DNA of 64,000 nucleotides from CAZCAC01 sp964496575 (lineage in GTDB: Bacteria; Planctomycetota; UBA1135; GCA-002686595): NCBI GenBank assembly GCA_964496575.1, contig CAZCAC010000022.1, positions 20,612 to 84,611 of the forward strand. Reading direction: 5' to 3'. The notes below the pieces were generated by a model. The model searched no databases. It was not told the origin of the DNA and worked only from the letters and a program-made list of their open reading frames with translations. Positions within the stretch are counted from its first letter, which is position 1. Every line of letters starts with the position of its first letter. Both the position numbers and the translations under genes were made by a program. Positions 1 to 8,686 of this stretch are shown here, in pieces.

Positions 1-2
1 CC

Positions 3-1644
3 ATGAAGCGGTGTGTTCTGTTCCTCGCACTCGTGCCCGTCCTCGCCAGCAGCTTCACTCTCGCGACCGAACCGATCGACGCCTCCGCCATCGCCGCGAG
101 AGGCGACGAGACGACCGCCGAGCGGTGGAAGGCCTGGCGCGCCGACCTCGACTACCTCTACGAGGAGATCGAGAAGGAGTCGACGCTGCGGCAGATCCTC
201 AAGGCCAAGGGGATCGACTGGAAGAAGGTCAAGAAGGAGGCGGACAAGCGCTTCAGCGCCCAGGCCAAGGCGTTCAAGAAGAAGAGGAAGAACGACCCGC
301 TCGCACAGGGGATCGAGTTCTACGGGATCCTGAACTTCGTCGTCGGTCAGCTGCGCGACAGTCACGCCTACCTCGAGGTCGACGAAGCGATCCGGGAGGG
401 GTGGAAAGCAGCGCAGCCGAAGTTCCACGACGCGGGGATCGAGTTCCTGCCCGGCGCGCACGACGTGATCATCGTCTCCAACACCTTCGCCGGCCGCGGC
501 TCGAACAGCCCCCTGTACGGCAAGGGCGTGCGACACGAGGCCACCTACCTCGAGTCGGTCGACGGCGTGCCCGCGGCGAAGTACTTCGCGGAGCGAGCCA
601 GGAAGAAGCACGAGCAGGAGGGCTGGCAGTCGACCTACGGCCGCGCCTACGTCGAAGCGCTCAACGGCCTGAACATCGCCGAGGGCGAGGGCCTCAAGCT
701 GGTCTTCAAGACCTGTGAATCCTCCGAGGACGCGCGCCGGCGCTATGTCGAGCTCTCGCAGAAGAAACGCGCCAAGGCCTTCAAGAGCCTGAAGTGGAAG
801 AGCAAGAAGGTCTCGCTGCGCGCGACCGAGTGCCTGCAGACACACAACCCGCGCAACTTCGTCTTCATGGCACTGGAGCGCCCCGAGCTGACCGAGACCG
901 TCGACAAAGGCGTCTGGTACGGCAAGCTGCCCTCGGGCTACGGCCTCGTGCGTTACACCTCGGTCTCCGGCAAGAGTCGCGAGGCGCTCGACCAGGCCAA
1001 CCGGGCGCTCGCCGACTGCCCCGGCCTGATCCTCGACATGCGCCTCAATGCAGGGCTCCTGACACATGCGCCCCGATTCATGCAACCATCCGCTCATGGC
1101 TCAGCAGGGAAACGGCGTGTCGGGCTCGCTCCCTGGTCGGTGTCGATCGCGGCCCCCGTCAAAGCGTTGCATACCTTATGACGCACCCCCTCATCGTGAA
1201 TGAACGGCATTCGGCCAATGCCGCCACTCCACGCACCTATGTCAGGAGCCCTGCAATGGCGGTGGCGGCGAGAGCGGCGTCGGCGCCTACCACAAGCGCG
1301 AGGGCACCTGGGACAAACCCGTCGCCGTCCTGATGGGCCCCAAGGCGATGTCCCAGGCCGAGACCGAGATGTGGAACCTGCGCGACATGCGCGAGGCGAG
1401 GAGCGTCGACGTCCGCTTCTTCGGTGAGACGACCGCGGGTTCCTCCGGTGCCAAGATCCGCTTCGAGCTGCCTTCGGGCTTCGCCAAGGGCCAGTTCGTC
1501 TGCCGCCACTGGCACGGCGGCCGCAGCACCATCGAAGGCCACGGCATCGACCCGGACGAGGAGGTGCTCCAGGATCTCGTCGAGCTCTCGCTGGGGATCG
1601 ACTCCTGCATCGCGCGGGCGGAGGCCTGGTTGGCGGATCAGTGA
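3..1644 (+). pseudogene. S41-family peptidase gene split by a MITE-like insertion
   Basis: An exported serine peptidase of the C-terminal-processing/tricorn type. It begins at the ATG with a hydrophobic signal segment (residues 1-21), followed by a charged helical region and an S41-like RDSHAYL stretch. The reading frame runs into the inserted element after LILDMRLN at 1050. The rest of the fold continues in another frame from 1259: PVAVLMGPK, then the expected catalytic Ser in SQAETEM, then GETTAGSSG. Removing 208 bp (203-bp element plus one 5-bp target copy) rejoins both parts into one 477-residue frame with an NGGGG motif, which the family normally has. As it stands the gene makes a truncated protein lacking the catalytic Ser. 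The family call is strong. Loss of function is inferred from the frame. Confidence 0.85.
1051..1253. mobile_element. 203-bp MITE-like element with 14-bp inverted repeats and 5-bp target duplication
   Basis: The ends are perfect inverted repeats: CAGGGCTCCTGACA at 1051-1064 and its reverse complement at 1240-1253. The sequence CAATG flanks both sides (1046-1050 and 1254-1258) as a target-site duplication. There is no coding capacity for a transposase, so it would have to be moved in trans. An internal perfect hairpin (CGGCATT at 1205-1211 with AATGCCG at 1217-1223) sits near the right end. It interrupts an S41 peptidase gene exactly at its NGGG codons. I cannot name the parental insertion-sequence family, and no second copy was noticed in this window. 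Confidence 0.85.
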
Positions 1645-1781
1645 CGGAAGCGACCCGGGACGCGGTCACCGGCTCGACCGACAGGCGCGTGTGCGGCAGC
1701 GGACTGCCGGAAAGCAGCAGCCTGGTGTGCGACTCCGTACTGACGACTTGCACCAATCGAACCTCCCTGGTTCACTGTCTT

Positions 1782-1801
1782 CGGGGGAATGAGATCCCCC
1801 G
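1782..1801. terminator. GC-rich hairpin between S41 remnant and Ntn hydrolase gene
   Basis: Seven-bp perfect arms CGGGGGA and TCCCCCG with a 6-nt loop, 137 bp after the S41 stop codon. No T-run follows, so rho-independent termination is only a possibility. Confidence 0.35.
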
Positions 1802-1862
1802 TGCTCCGGGAGATGACAGTCGAATGAGAGAAGGTGAGTCAGCGAACCGCCGGGAGGAAGGC

Positions 1863-3245
1863 GTGAAGGGATCCGCGACGTTTCTGGCCGTTCTCGCCTC
1901 GGCTCTCCTCCTGTCGCCTCGTCCCGCCACCGCGGATTGCACCAACGGCGTCGCCAGCGGGCAGGTCACCACGGACGGGCGACCACTGCTCTGGAAATCC
2001 CGCGTCGCGGGAGGAGCCGAGAACCAGGTCTATCGCTTCGAGGGTCGCCCCTACAGCTACCTCGCCATCCGGAGCGCCGGCACCATCGACCCGATGATGG
2101 GCGTGAACTCCGCCGGCCTGTCCCTCGGTAACACCCTGGTCGGGATGGGCGGTTTCAACGGTGCGTTCATGCACCACGTCCTGCTCAACTTCGCGACCGT
2201 GGACGAGGTGCGCGAGTACATCGAGGGCGAGTACGCCCAGCAAACTCTGCAGGCCGAAGGCTGCTTCCCCTTCGCGGACGCGCACGGGAACGCCACGCTG
2301 TTCGAGATCAACCACAAGAAGTGGTTTCTCGAGTACGACTGCCTCGATCCCGATCGTGCCTGGTACGGCCTGCACGGTTGGGTGGTCCGTGCCAACGAGT
2401 GGCACCAGCGCGCCGATGGTACCGACAACCGGAACATCGGCGGGCGCTATCTGGCAGGTCGCCTCAACATCGCCGGTCTGATCGGGCTCGATCGACTCTC
2501 CGCCTTCACCGTCATGCAGGGTGACGACGGCGCGACCGGCTTTGAGTTCATGCGCTACGGTCCAGGCCGGACCCTCGAGACGATCGCGGTACCCGGCGTC
2601 TGCTCCTCGATGGTCGTACACGGCGTGCGGCCGGGCGAGGATCCCCAGCTCTCGACGATGTGGAGCGCCCTCGGCCACGCCGACTACGCCATCGCCGTAC
2701 CCACGTGGGTGGCGGTGGAGGTGGTCCCCGACGTCCTCGGCAGCGGTGAGCTGGCGCTCCTGGCGAACGCCCTGCGCGACGTCGGCGACGAGCGGATCAC
2801 GCAAGCGAGCGTCTTCCCCGTCGAACGACACCTCTTCGAGGAGGTCGAGGAGCTGGCCCGTCAGTGGAGGCAGTCCTCCGCCCTGGCGGTACACGACATG
2901 CCGCGCGTCGAGGGGAGGATGGCGGAAGATGCCTACAGCCTCTTGTTCCACCTGCTGCACACCCAGGCGGACAATCGTGCGCCGGTGGTCGAGCTACGGG
3001 TGAGCGCTCACGGCAACGGCGCGGGGAACGGTTTCCCCCACCGATTCGAGGCCCGGGCCGCAGATGTCGACGGCCGGGTCATCGCCTACGGCTGGAGGTT
3101 CGGTGACGGCCACACGGCGACCGGTGCGGCACCCGGGCACGCATTCGATCGCCCGGGACGGTACCTGGTCTCCTGCACGGTCACCGACGACGACGGCGTG
3201 AGTTCGACCGACTGGCAGTACCTGCTCGTGCCCGGGCAACCCTAA
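1863..3245 (+). CDS. Exported Ntn-hydrolase (C45/acyltransferase-like) with C-terminal PKD domain
   Basis: About 460 residues from a GTG start, chosen because GGGAGGA lies just upstream and the protein then opens directly with a signal peptide (residues 1-24). An in-frame ATG at 1824 would put a long polar leader in front. Right after the cleavage region is DCTNGVASG followed by TTDGRPLLWKSR. This resembles the N-terminal nucleophile Cys and DGxxxxxKNRD region of linear amide C-N hydrolases (penicillin V acylase / C45). The Cys is about residue 26, so signal cleavage or self-processing could expose it. The last 90 residues form a PKD-type beta-sandwich (YGWRFGDG, FDRPGRYLVSCTVTDDDG). The role is probably hydrolysis of an amide outside the cytoplasm. 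Substrate unknown. The stop overlaps the convergent glycosyltransferase gene by 4 bp. Confidence 0.72.
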   Translation: MKGSATFLAVLASALLLSPRPATADCTNGVASGQVTTDGRPLLWKSRVAGGAENQVYRFEGRPYSYLAIRSAGTIDPMMGVNSAGLSLGNTLVGMGGFNGAFMHHVLLNFATVDEVREYIEGEYAQQTLQAEGCFPFADAHGNATLFEINHKKWFLEYDCLDPDRAWYGLHGWVVRANEWHQRADGTDNRNIGGRYLAGRLNIAGLIGLDRLSAFTVMQGDDGATGFEFMRYGPGRTLETIAVPGVCSSMVVHGVRPGEDPQLSTMWSALGHADYAIAVPTWVAVEVVPDVLGSGELALLANALRDVGDERITQASVFPVERHLFEEVEELARQWRQSSALAVHDMPRVEGRMAEDAYSLLFHLLHTQADNRAPVVELRVSAHGNGAGNGFPHRFEARAADVDGRVIAYGWRFGDGHTATGAAPGHAFDRPGRYLVSCTVTDDDGVSSTDWQYLLVPGQP

Positions 3246-4291
3246 CCCAGCACGCGTTGCACCGCCGCCCCGAGGCGCTCTACCGTCAACGTCGAGTTGT
3301 CCGCGTCCCTGCGGTACGAACAGTAGTCCGGCGCCGTGCTCGCGACCTTCTCCCCCAGCCCGTACAGCTCGATCTCCGCGGCCGAGGTCGGCGCGAAGAA
3401 GGCGACGATCTTGACCCGGCGCGCGATCGCGATGTGCAGCGCCAGGCTGTCGCTGGTGACCAGCAGCGAACAGCGATCGACCAGCGCGGCGAACTCGAGC
3501 ATCGGGTTGTGCACGCCCGCGTCGACGGCGCACAGCTCCTCGACCGAGCGCAGCCCCTCCAGGATCCGCGCATTGCGCGCCTCCTCCTCGGGGCCGCCGA
3601 GCAACAGGAAGCGCACCGCACCGCCCAGCGCGTCGTGGATCGCGCGCGCGAGCTCGACCACCCGCTCCTCCGGCAGCTGCTTCGAGGTCCACCGTCCCCC
3701 CGCGCCGGTGTTCAGGCCGATCAGCGGCACGGACTCGCCGAGGCCGTGGCGCTCGGCGAAGTCGCGGCCGAACGAGAGCGCCGCTTCGGGCAGCGGCAGC
3801 TCCGGCCAGCCCATGGCGATCCCCAGCATCGCCGCGTAGATCTCGGGGTGCGAGCGCTGGTTCAGGACCTTCAGCCGATCGGCGGCCTTCTTGCCGTGCA
3901 CGGACAGGAGCCCCATGTCGAACCAGGGAGCGACGTCCTCGGTGTAGCGCGCCCGCCCCTCCTCGGCGTCCCAGTAGGCGCCGGAGAGGCGCCGGGTCTC
4001 CAGCCGGCTCGCCAGGCGGCAGAGCGGCTCCTCGTCGTCGAGGGAGATCACCCAGTCGAAGGAGCGCCCGGCGAGCTCCTCGCCCAGCCGTTCGATCGCC
4101 CCCGGATCGCCCGGTGGCGCGACGTGGACTCGCTCCAGGTAGCGCAGCCCTCGGACCAGGTCGACCGCCGCCGGGGCGGTGATCCACTCGATCGAGACCG
4201 ACGGCGCCCGGTCGAACAGGCCGGGGAGGATCGAGGTGGTGCGGAGAACGTCGCCGAGGGCGCCGGTCTTGATGATCAGGATCGAGTCCAA
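3242..4291 (-). CDS. Glycosyltransferase family 9 (ADP-heptose:LPS heptosyltransferase-like)
   Basis: About 349 residues from a TTG start, giving LDSILIIKTGALGDVLRTT, the usual GT9 N-terminus in which KTGALGD forms the first nucleotide-binding loop. No canonical ATG is near and no clear ribosome site is seen, so the start is moderately sure. The C-terminal Rossmann half has GLNTGAGGRWTSKQLP and VTSDSLALHIAIA followed by FFAPTSAAEIELYG, the donor-binding pattern of heptosyltransferases. It is expected to add a sugar to a surface glycolipid on the cytoplasmic face. It is transcribed divergently from the M50 protease gene with about 210 bp between starts. No other LPS genes are adjacent, so the acceptor cannot be inferred. 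Confidence 0.85.
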   Translation of the reverse strand: MDSILIIKTGALGDVLRTTSILPGLFDRAPSVSIEWITAPAAVDLVRGLRYLERVHVAPPGDPGAIERLGEELAGRSFDWVISLDDEEPLCRLASRLETRRLSGAYWDAEEGRARYTEDVAPWFDMGLLSVHGKKAADRLKVLNQRSHPEIYAAMLGIAMGWPELPLPEAALSFGRDFAERHGLGESVPLIGLNTGAGGRWTSKQLPEERVVELARAIHDALGGAVRFLLLGGPEEEARNARILEGLRSVEELCAVDAGVHNPMLEFAALVDRCSLLVTSDSLALHIAIARRVKIVAFFAPTSAAEIELYGLGEKVASTAPDYCSYRRDADNSTLTVERLGAAVQRVLG

Positions 4292-4502
4292 GGGGGGTCG
4301 GCGGAGCGCTGGGGGCCACGGAGCGGGGGCGGAGGCCGACAGCCTAGCCGCCGCGAGGGGCGCCGACGAGGCCGGAACGGGGGGAGCCGGGCGCCCCGCG
4401 AAATCCCCCGATCCGTTCTTCCAACAACAAAACCGTGTCGCTGAACGGCGTCTCGGCCCATATTGGGGGGTCCGGCGCCGCTCAGCCGCTCCCCCCCACA
4501 CC

Positions 4503-5402
4503 GTGAGAAACCACCTCCCGCTGGGATCCCTCTTCGGGATCCGCATCTGGATCAGTCGCTTCCTGCTCTGGCTGGTGGCGTTCCTGATGATCGTCGCCAC
4601 CCTCAAGGGGATCCACCCCGGGTTCGTCCTCCTCCTGGTGGTCGGCGTCGCGGTCGTGGTCCTCGCCCACGAGCTCGGCCACTGCCTCGTCGCCCGGCGC
4701 CACGGCATTCGCGTCTCGCACATCACCCTCTGGCCCCTCGGCGGAGTGGCCTGGATGGAGGAGATCCCCGAGAACAGCAAGGTCGAGGGACTCGTCGCGA
4801 TCGCCGGGCCGGCGACCAACCTCGTGATCGCCGCGCTATTCGCGCCGCTGTTCCTGATCCCCGGCCCGCAGCAACCGCTCATCGGCTGGTTCATCTCCAT
4901 CAACCTGGCGCTGGGGATCTTCAACCTGATCCCCGCGTTCCCGATGGACGGCGGGCGGATCCTGCGCGCGTTCCTCTCGCGCCGCGGGGACTACCTGCGC
5001 GCGACCGAGGTGGCGGTGACCGTCTCCAAGTACATCGCCCTGGCGATGGGGATCCTCGGCCTGATCTACGGGCACCTGATGGTGCCGCTGATCGCGGTCT
5101 ACCTCTGGTTCGCGGGGCAGCGCGAGCTCTTCACGGTGCGCGCCCGCTCCCTCGGCCAGTCGTCTTGGCCCTTCGGCGCCTTCACCGGCGCGGCCGACCC
5201 CGCCGCGGGGGCGCGGCCGGCGAGCGATGCCTACGGATCGCCACGACCGGAGGGCTACGGCGCCGACGGCTCCGCAGCCGGCTTCGAACCGCGCGCCCCG
5301 CGGGAGGAACCGACTTCCGGCCCGCGCCAGCCGGGACGCGGATTCAGCGACGAGGAGATCGAGTCGCTCGAGCGCTATCACGGCCGCCTGAAGCGCGACT
5401 GA
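4503..5402 (+). CDS. M50-family membrane metalloprotease (site-2-protease-like)
   Basis: About 299 residues from GTG. This start places the first hydrophobic helix (IWISRFLLWLVAFLMIV) near residue 20, as in the family. The zinc site HELGH is at residues 56-60 inside a membrane helix. The third ligand motif, NLIPAFPMDGGR with the Asp near residue 149, is also inside a helix. Five to six membrane segments are apparent. There is no CBS pair. Instead there is a polar Pro/Gly/Ala-rich tail of about 90 residues, predicted disordered. Such proteases cut membrane-embedded regulators. Several membrane-tethered sigma factors occur in this window, so they are conceivable substrates (speculative). The stop is followed at once by a 14-bp-arm palindrome shared with the convergent isomerase gene. 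Confidence 0.85.
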   Translation: MRNHLPLGSLFGIRIWISRFLLWLVAFLMIVATLKGIHPGFVLLLVVGVAVVVLAHELGHCLVARRHGIRVSHITLWPLGGVAWMEEIPENSKVEGLVAIAGPATNLVIAALFAPLFLIPGPQQPLIGWFISINLALGIFNLIPAFPMDGGRILRAFLSRRGDYLRATEVAVTVSKYIALAMGILGLIYGHLMVPLIAVYLWFAGQRELFTVRARSLGQSSWPFGAFTGAADPAAGARPASDAYGSPRPEGYGADGSAAGFEPRAPREEPTSGPRQPGRGFSDEEIESLERYHGRLKRD

Positions 5403-5408
5403 CAGGAG

Positions 5409-5439
5409 TAGCAGTACGGAGTCGCACTCCGTACTGCTA
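5409..5439. terminator. Perfect 14-bp-arm hairpin between convergent genes
   Basis: Arms 5409-5422 and 5426-5439 (core AGCAGTACGGAGT and its complement) are separated by CGC. It sits between the M50 stop and the isomerase gene and contains the isomerase stop codon. It is probably a bidirectional terminator, though neither side has a good T-run. Confidence 0.55.
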
Positions 5440-6405
5440 AAAGACCTCGCGCAGGAGCGCCAGGCTCTTGGGGATCGCCGTGCGCGGGTCCTCCTGTCCC
5501 TCGAACTCCAGCGAGACGTAGCCGGGATAGTCGACCTCTCGCAGGATCGAGGCGATGCGCTCGTAGTCGAGGTCGAGCGTGTACCACGTACCCCCGCCGT
5601 AGTAGGTCTTCGCCTGCACGAAGACGGTGCGCGGCGCCAGCTGCTCCAGCCGCGCGTACGGATCCTCGAGGAAGTTGCCGGTGTCCATCGTCACCTGCAG
5701 CCACGGCGAATTCACCGCCTCCACGATGCGCAGCACCCCCTCGGGCGTGAGCCCGAGCCCCCAGTGGTTCTCCAGGCCGAGCACCACGCCGCAGCGCTCG
5801 GCGGCGGGCAGGCACTGCTCGAGCGAATCGATCACCCAGGGATAGGCGTCCTCGTCGCCGTACCCGGAAATCGGATCCTCGATCCCGCGGTTCGCCATCA
5901 GGTCGTCGAAGCTCCTCGTCGTCCCCCACCGACCGGTGTTGACGCGGATCGTCGGGATCCCCATGCGGTAGGCGCGCTCGATGCTTCGAATCGTGCGCTC
6001 GACGTTCTTCCGCCGCACCTCGGGGTCGGGGTCGACGAAGTCCTGGTGCGTGCTCATCCCGCACAGGCTCATCCCCGCGAGGAAGGCGCGCCGCTTCAGC
6101 TCCTGCAGGTAGACGTTGTCGTCGCGCTGCTCCTCGGGGATCTGGATCTCCAGCACCTCCACCGCGTCGAAGCCGGTCTCCGCGGCGAGGTCGATGCACT
6201 CCTCGACGGCGAGGCGCGAGTCCTCGCGGTAGCGCCAGTAGGAGTAGGTCGAGACGGCGATCGGGTTGCCACGGCGCGCGGGCGCACGTTCGTGGACCTG
6301 GCCTTCGTGCTCCCCGTGCCGCTCGCGCCCCGCACAACCCGCGATGGCCGCTCCGCCCAGGAGGGACGCGCCGCCCGCGATGAACTCTCTTCGATGGCTC
6401 TTCAT
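5437..6405 (-). CDS. Tat-exported sugar phosphate isomerase/epimerase-like TIM-barrel protein
   Basis: About 322 residues. The chosen ATG opens with MKSHRREFIAGGASLLGG, a Tat-type signal, followed by AIAGC, which could be a lipobox. An upstream in-frame start would add ten unneeded residues. The barrel follows the xylose isomerase-like/AP-endonuclease-2 family: AVSTYSYW first strand, GFDAVEVLEIQIP second, TIRVNTGRWG, GVVLGLENHWG, LQVTMDTGNF and YVSLEFEGQEDPRTA last. The Glu, Asp, His and Glu residues that bind a divalent metal in relatives are present in these strands. These exported versions are frequent in Planctomycetota and are usually unassigned. The substrate is unknown. Confidence 0.8.
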   Translation of the reverse strand: MKSHRREFIAGGASLLGGAAIAGCAGRERHGEHEGQVHERAPARRGNPIAVSTYSYWRYREDSRLAVEECIDLAAETGFDAVEVLEIQIPEEQRDDNVYLQELKRRAFLAGMSLCGMSTHQDFVDPDPEVRRKNVERTIRSIERAYRMGIPTIRVNTGRWGTTRSFDDLMANRGIEDPISGYGDEDAYPWVIDSLEQCLPAAERCGVVLGLENHWGLGLTPEGVLRIVEAVNSPWLQVTMDTGNFLEDPYARLEQLAPRTVFVQAKTYYGGGTWYTLDLDYERIASILREVDYPGYVSLEFEGQEDPRTAIPKSLALLREVF

Positions 6406-6455
6406 CGCCGGATGGTAGGTTCCGGAGCTCCTCACCCGGGCCGGCTCCAGGTAAA

Positions 6456-6471
6456 AACTAATATTGTAGTT
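6456..6471. promoter_or_regulatory. Candidate BlaI operator upstream of blaI-like gene
   Basis: AACTA-n6-TAGTT inverted repeat in an AT-rich island 68 bp before the start codon. A second ACTAAT copy lies at 6511-6516 inside GGAA-n7-TTCC. TTGACG at 6470-6475 could be a -35 box overlapping the repeat. BlaI/MecI repressors bind TAC/GTA-rich dyads, so autoregulation is likely. Matching to a known consensus was not possible. Confidence 0.45.
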
Positions 6472-6538
6472 GACGGATCCGCCGCCGTCGCCGAGGCTCT
6501 ACCCGGAACAACTAATTCCATAGGAGACGAGTTCGACG

Positions 6539-6928
6539 ATGCCCCGAAGACCAGCCGAGAACCTGACCGACGGCGAGCTGAGGCTGATGCGGATCCTCTG
6601 GGAGCGCGGCGCGGCCACCGTTCAGGAGGTGGTCGAGGGCCTGCCCGGCGAGACGCCGCTCGCCTACAACACGGTCCTGACCACGATGCGCATCCTCGAG
6701 AAGAAGGGCTACCTCGAGCGCGAGAAGGAAGGGCGCGCTCACCGCTACTCCCCGACGGTCAGCCGTGAGGAGGCGCAGGGCAAGGCGGTGCGACAGATGG
6801 TGAGGAGCTTCTTCGACGACTCCCCCGAACTGTTGCTGCAGAGTCTTCTCCAGGACGAGCACCTCTCCCCCGTCGAGCTGGAGCGGCTGAAACGGATGAT
6901 CGAGGAGAGCGAGGGGGGCGCGAGGTGA
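6539..6928 (+). CDS. BlaI/MecI/CopY-family transcriptional repressor
   Basis: 129 residues, standard length. AGGAGA stands 11 bp before the ATG. The N-terminal winged helix (about residues 8-78) has LTDGELRLMRILWERG, TPLAYNTVLTTMRILEKKGYLERE and AHRYSP, all diagnostic of the family. The C-terminal helices (KAVRQMVRSFFDDSPELLLQSLL) are the dimerisation region, where BlaI and MecI are cut upon induction. The gene is followed without spacing by a BlaR1-like sensor protease gene (TGATG overlap). The two are therefore a repressor/sensor pair. In Planctomycetota such pairs are numerous and mostly not linked to beta-lactamases. No beta-lactamase is nearby. Confidence 0.92.
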   Translation: MPRRPAENLTDGELRLMRILWERGAATVQEVVEGLPGETPLAYNTVLTTMRILEKKGYLEREKEGRAHRYSPTVSREEAQGKAVRQMVRSFFDDSPELLLQSLLQDEHLSPVELERLKRMIEESEGGAR

Positions 6929-8607
6929 TGGTGCCCTGGTTCGACGCGTCGAACGCCGCCGCTCACGCGGCCCTGTCGCTGCTCCTCGACGGGCTCCTGC
7001 CCGGAGCGCTGGTGACCCTCGTCGCGCTGCTCCTCTGCCGCTGGCTCGGCGGGGGTGCGCGATGGCGTCACGCGATCTGGTGGGTGGCGTTGGTCGCCGT
7101 CCTCGCTGCGCCGGTGCTCCGCGGTTCGCTCGCCTCGAGCGCGGGCGCGGAGAGCGAGGTGGCCACTTCCCCGGCGGTCACCGCCGAAGCGACGGGCCTT
7201 CCCGGAACGAGCTCGATCCCCCAGAGCTCGCACGACGGGAAGCTCACCGCAGCCGCTCCGGCGACCGTGGGACAACCGGGATCGAGCTCGCCGGCGCGAC
7301 TCCTGGCCGGGCTCCTGCCGCTGGTGCTCGCCGCGGCGTGGGCCGGGATCACCACGCTCCTCCTCATCCGGCTGGTCCGCTCCTTCCGCCGGGCGAGACA
7401 GATCACTCGAGAGAGCCACGCCTTCGAGCCGATCGCCAGATCCGAGCAGCTCGAGGTGGCCCGGCGCATCCTCGCGAACGACGCCATCGAGGTCCGGGTC
7501 TCGCCGGCCGTCGACCATCCGGTCGCGGTCGGCCTGGCTCGACCCGCGACGATCCTGTTGCCGGAGTCGATCGGGCGCGACCTCTCCCCTCCGGAGCTGG
7601 AAGCGATCCTGCTCCACGAACGCGCGCACCTTCGCTTCCACGATCCGTGGACCCAGCTGGCGCAACGCCTCGTCGAGGCGATCGTCTTCTTCCACCCGCT
7701 GGTGCGCTGGATCGGCTGCCGTCTCGAGCTCGAGCGGGAGCTCGCCTGCGACGAGGCCGTCGTTCGCCGTACGGGAGCGCCGGCCGACTACTGCCGGACG
7801 CTGGTCCGCCTGAAGGAGCTCTCCTCGGGCGCCGGCCACGCGTTCGCGCCAGGAGCCGTGGCGCGGCGCAAGCAGATCGTCACCCGCTTCGAGCACCTGC
7901 TCGGCCCGGCCGCGAGCCGGCGCGCGCACCCCTCGCGCGGGCGACTGGTGGCGGGCGTCGGTCTCGCCGCCGTGGCGCTGGCGATGCTGCTCACCGCCGT
8001 TCCGGGCCTGTCGCTGCCCCTCGAGCCGTCGCGGCTGGCCGAGCTGCGCGCGGCGTGGAGCCACCCCGAGGATCCCGAAGAGCTCGGCCTCGGCGGCGAG
8101 CGCCCCGTCGACTGGACGCACGAGGTGTTCCGGTTGCCGATCAGCGCCACGCTGCTCACCGCCGACGGCCAGGACGAGCTGGCCACGCTCTGGGTCGCTC
8201 GCGACGAGCTCCTGCGCACCGCGTCCTCCGGCCACTTCGAGATCGACGCCGAGGCGAGCGCGCTGGTTCGCCTACCCGCCGGCACCTGGTTCGCCGTGCT
8301 CGACGAACGCCGGGGCCTACGCCGGGAGCTCGACGTGCGCCCCGGCGCGGCCGGCGCCCCGACCTACCGCTACCTGGTGGACGGCGTGGCGAACGAGTTC
8401 GACGAGGAGGCGCGCGCGTGGTTCGCGCCGATCCTGAAGCGCACGATCCGCGGTCGCGCCGACTACGCCTCCGATCGTGTCGAGGGGCTCTGGAAGCGGG
8501 GCGGGCGCGACGCGGTGCTGGCCGAGCTCGAGCGGCTCGAGGATGAGTACACCCGGCGCAGGTATCTCGAAGCGCTGACCTTGCTGAGCGGCGACGAGAC
8601 CGACTGA
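6928..8607 (+). CDS. BlaR1/MecR1-like M56 membrane metalloprotease sensor
   Basis: 559 residues. The ATG overlaps the repressor stop (TGATG). N-terminal helices (residues about 15-60) and another near 130-150 flank a loop. The zinc motif is LLHERAHLRFHDPW, with HERAH at about residue 230, followed by LVRWIGCRLELERELACDEAVVRRTG, which holds the third ligand Glu. A further helix near 335-355 leads to an extracytoplasmic region. This lacks a penicillin-binding sensor domain and is instead short. Its last 80 residues (LVRLPAGTWFAVLDE, RRELDV, NEFDEEARAWFAPIL) match the C-terminus of the adjacent subtilase. Expected role: sense an external signal and inactivate the repressor by proteolysis. Signal unknown. 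Confidence 0.88.
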   Translation: MVPWFDASNAAAHAALSLLLDGLLPGALVTLVALLLCRWLGGGARWRHAIWWVALVAVLAAPVLRGSLASSAGAESEVATSPAVTAEATGLPGTSSIPQSSHDGKLTAAAPATVGQPGSSSPARLLAGLLPLVLAAAWAGITTLLLIRLVRSFRRARQITRESHAFEPIARSEQLEVARRILANDAIEVRVSPAVDHPVAVGLARPATILLPESIGRDLSPPELEAILLHERAHLRFHDPWTQLAQRLVEAIVFFHPLVRWIGCRLELERELACDEAVVRRTGAPADYCRTLVRLKELSSGAGHAFAPGAVARRKQIVTRFEHLLGPAASRRAHPSRGRLVAGVGLAAVALAMLLTAVPGLSLPLEPSRLAELRAAWSHPEDPEELGLGGERPVDWTHEVFRLPISATLLTADGQDELATLWVARDELLRTASSGHFEIDAEASALVRLPAGTWFAVLDERRGLRRELDVRPGAAGAPTYRYLVDGVANEFDEEARAWFAPILKRTIRGRADYASDRVEGLWKRGGRDAVLAELERLEDEYTRRRYLEALTLLSGDETD

Positions 8608-8686
8608 GTCTCCACCGCTCGATCACCGAATGTCCCGGCTCGGCCGGCGGGGAGGAGGTACGCCCCGACATCGAAGGCAGGTAATC

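Noticed and set aside
3257..4444. Plus-strand frame antisense to the glycosyltransferase gene
   Set aside because: Arg/Gln-rich shadow without domain or ribosome site. The minus-strand gene has clear GT9 motifs.
4291..4924. Upstream extension of the glycosyltransferase frame to a distant ATG
   Set aside because: It would overlap the M50 gene and add over 200 residues with no homology. The family N-terminus begins at the TTG.
6539..8607. Beta-lactam resistance regulation by the BlaI/BlaR1-like pair
   Set aside because: The sensor lacks a penicillin-binding domain and no beta-lactamase gene is nearby, so a resistance role is not supported.
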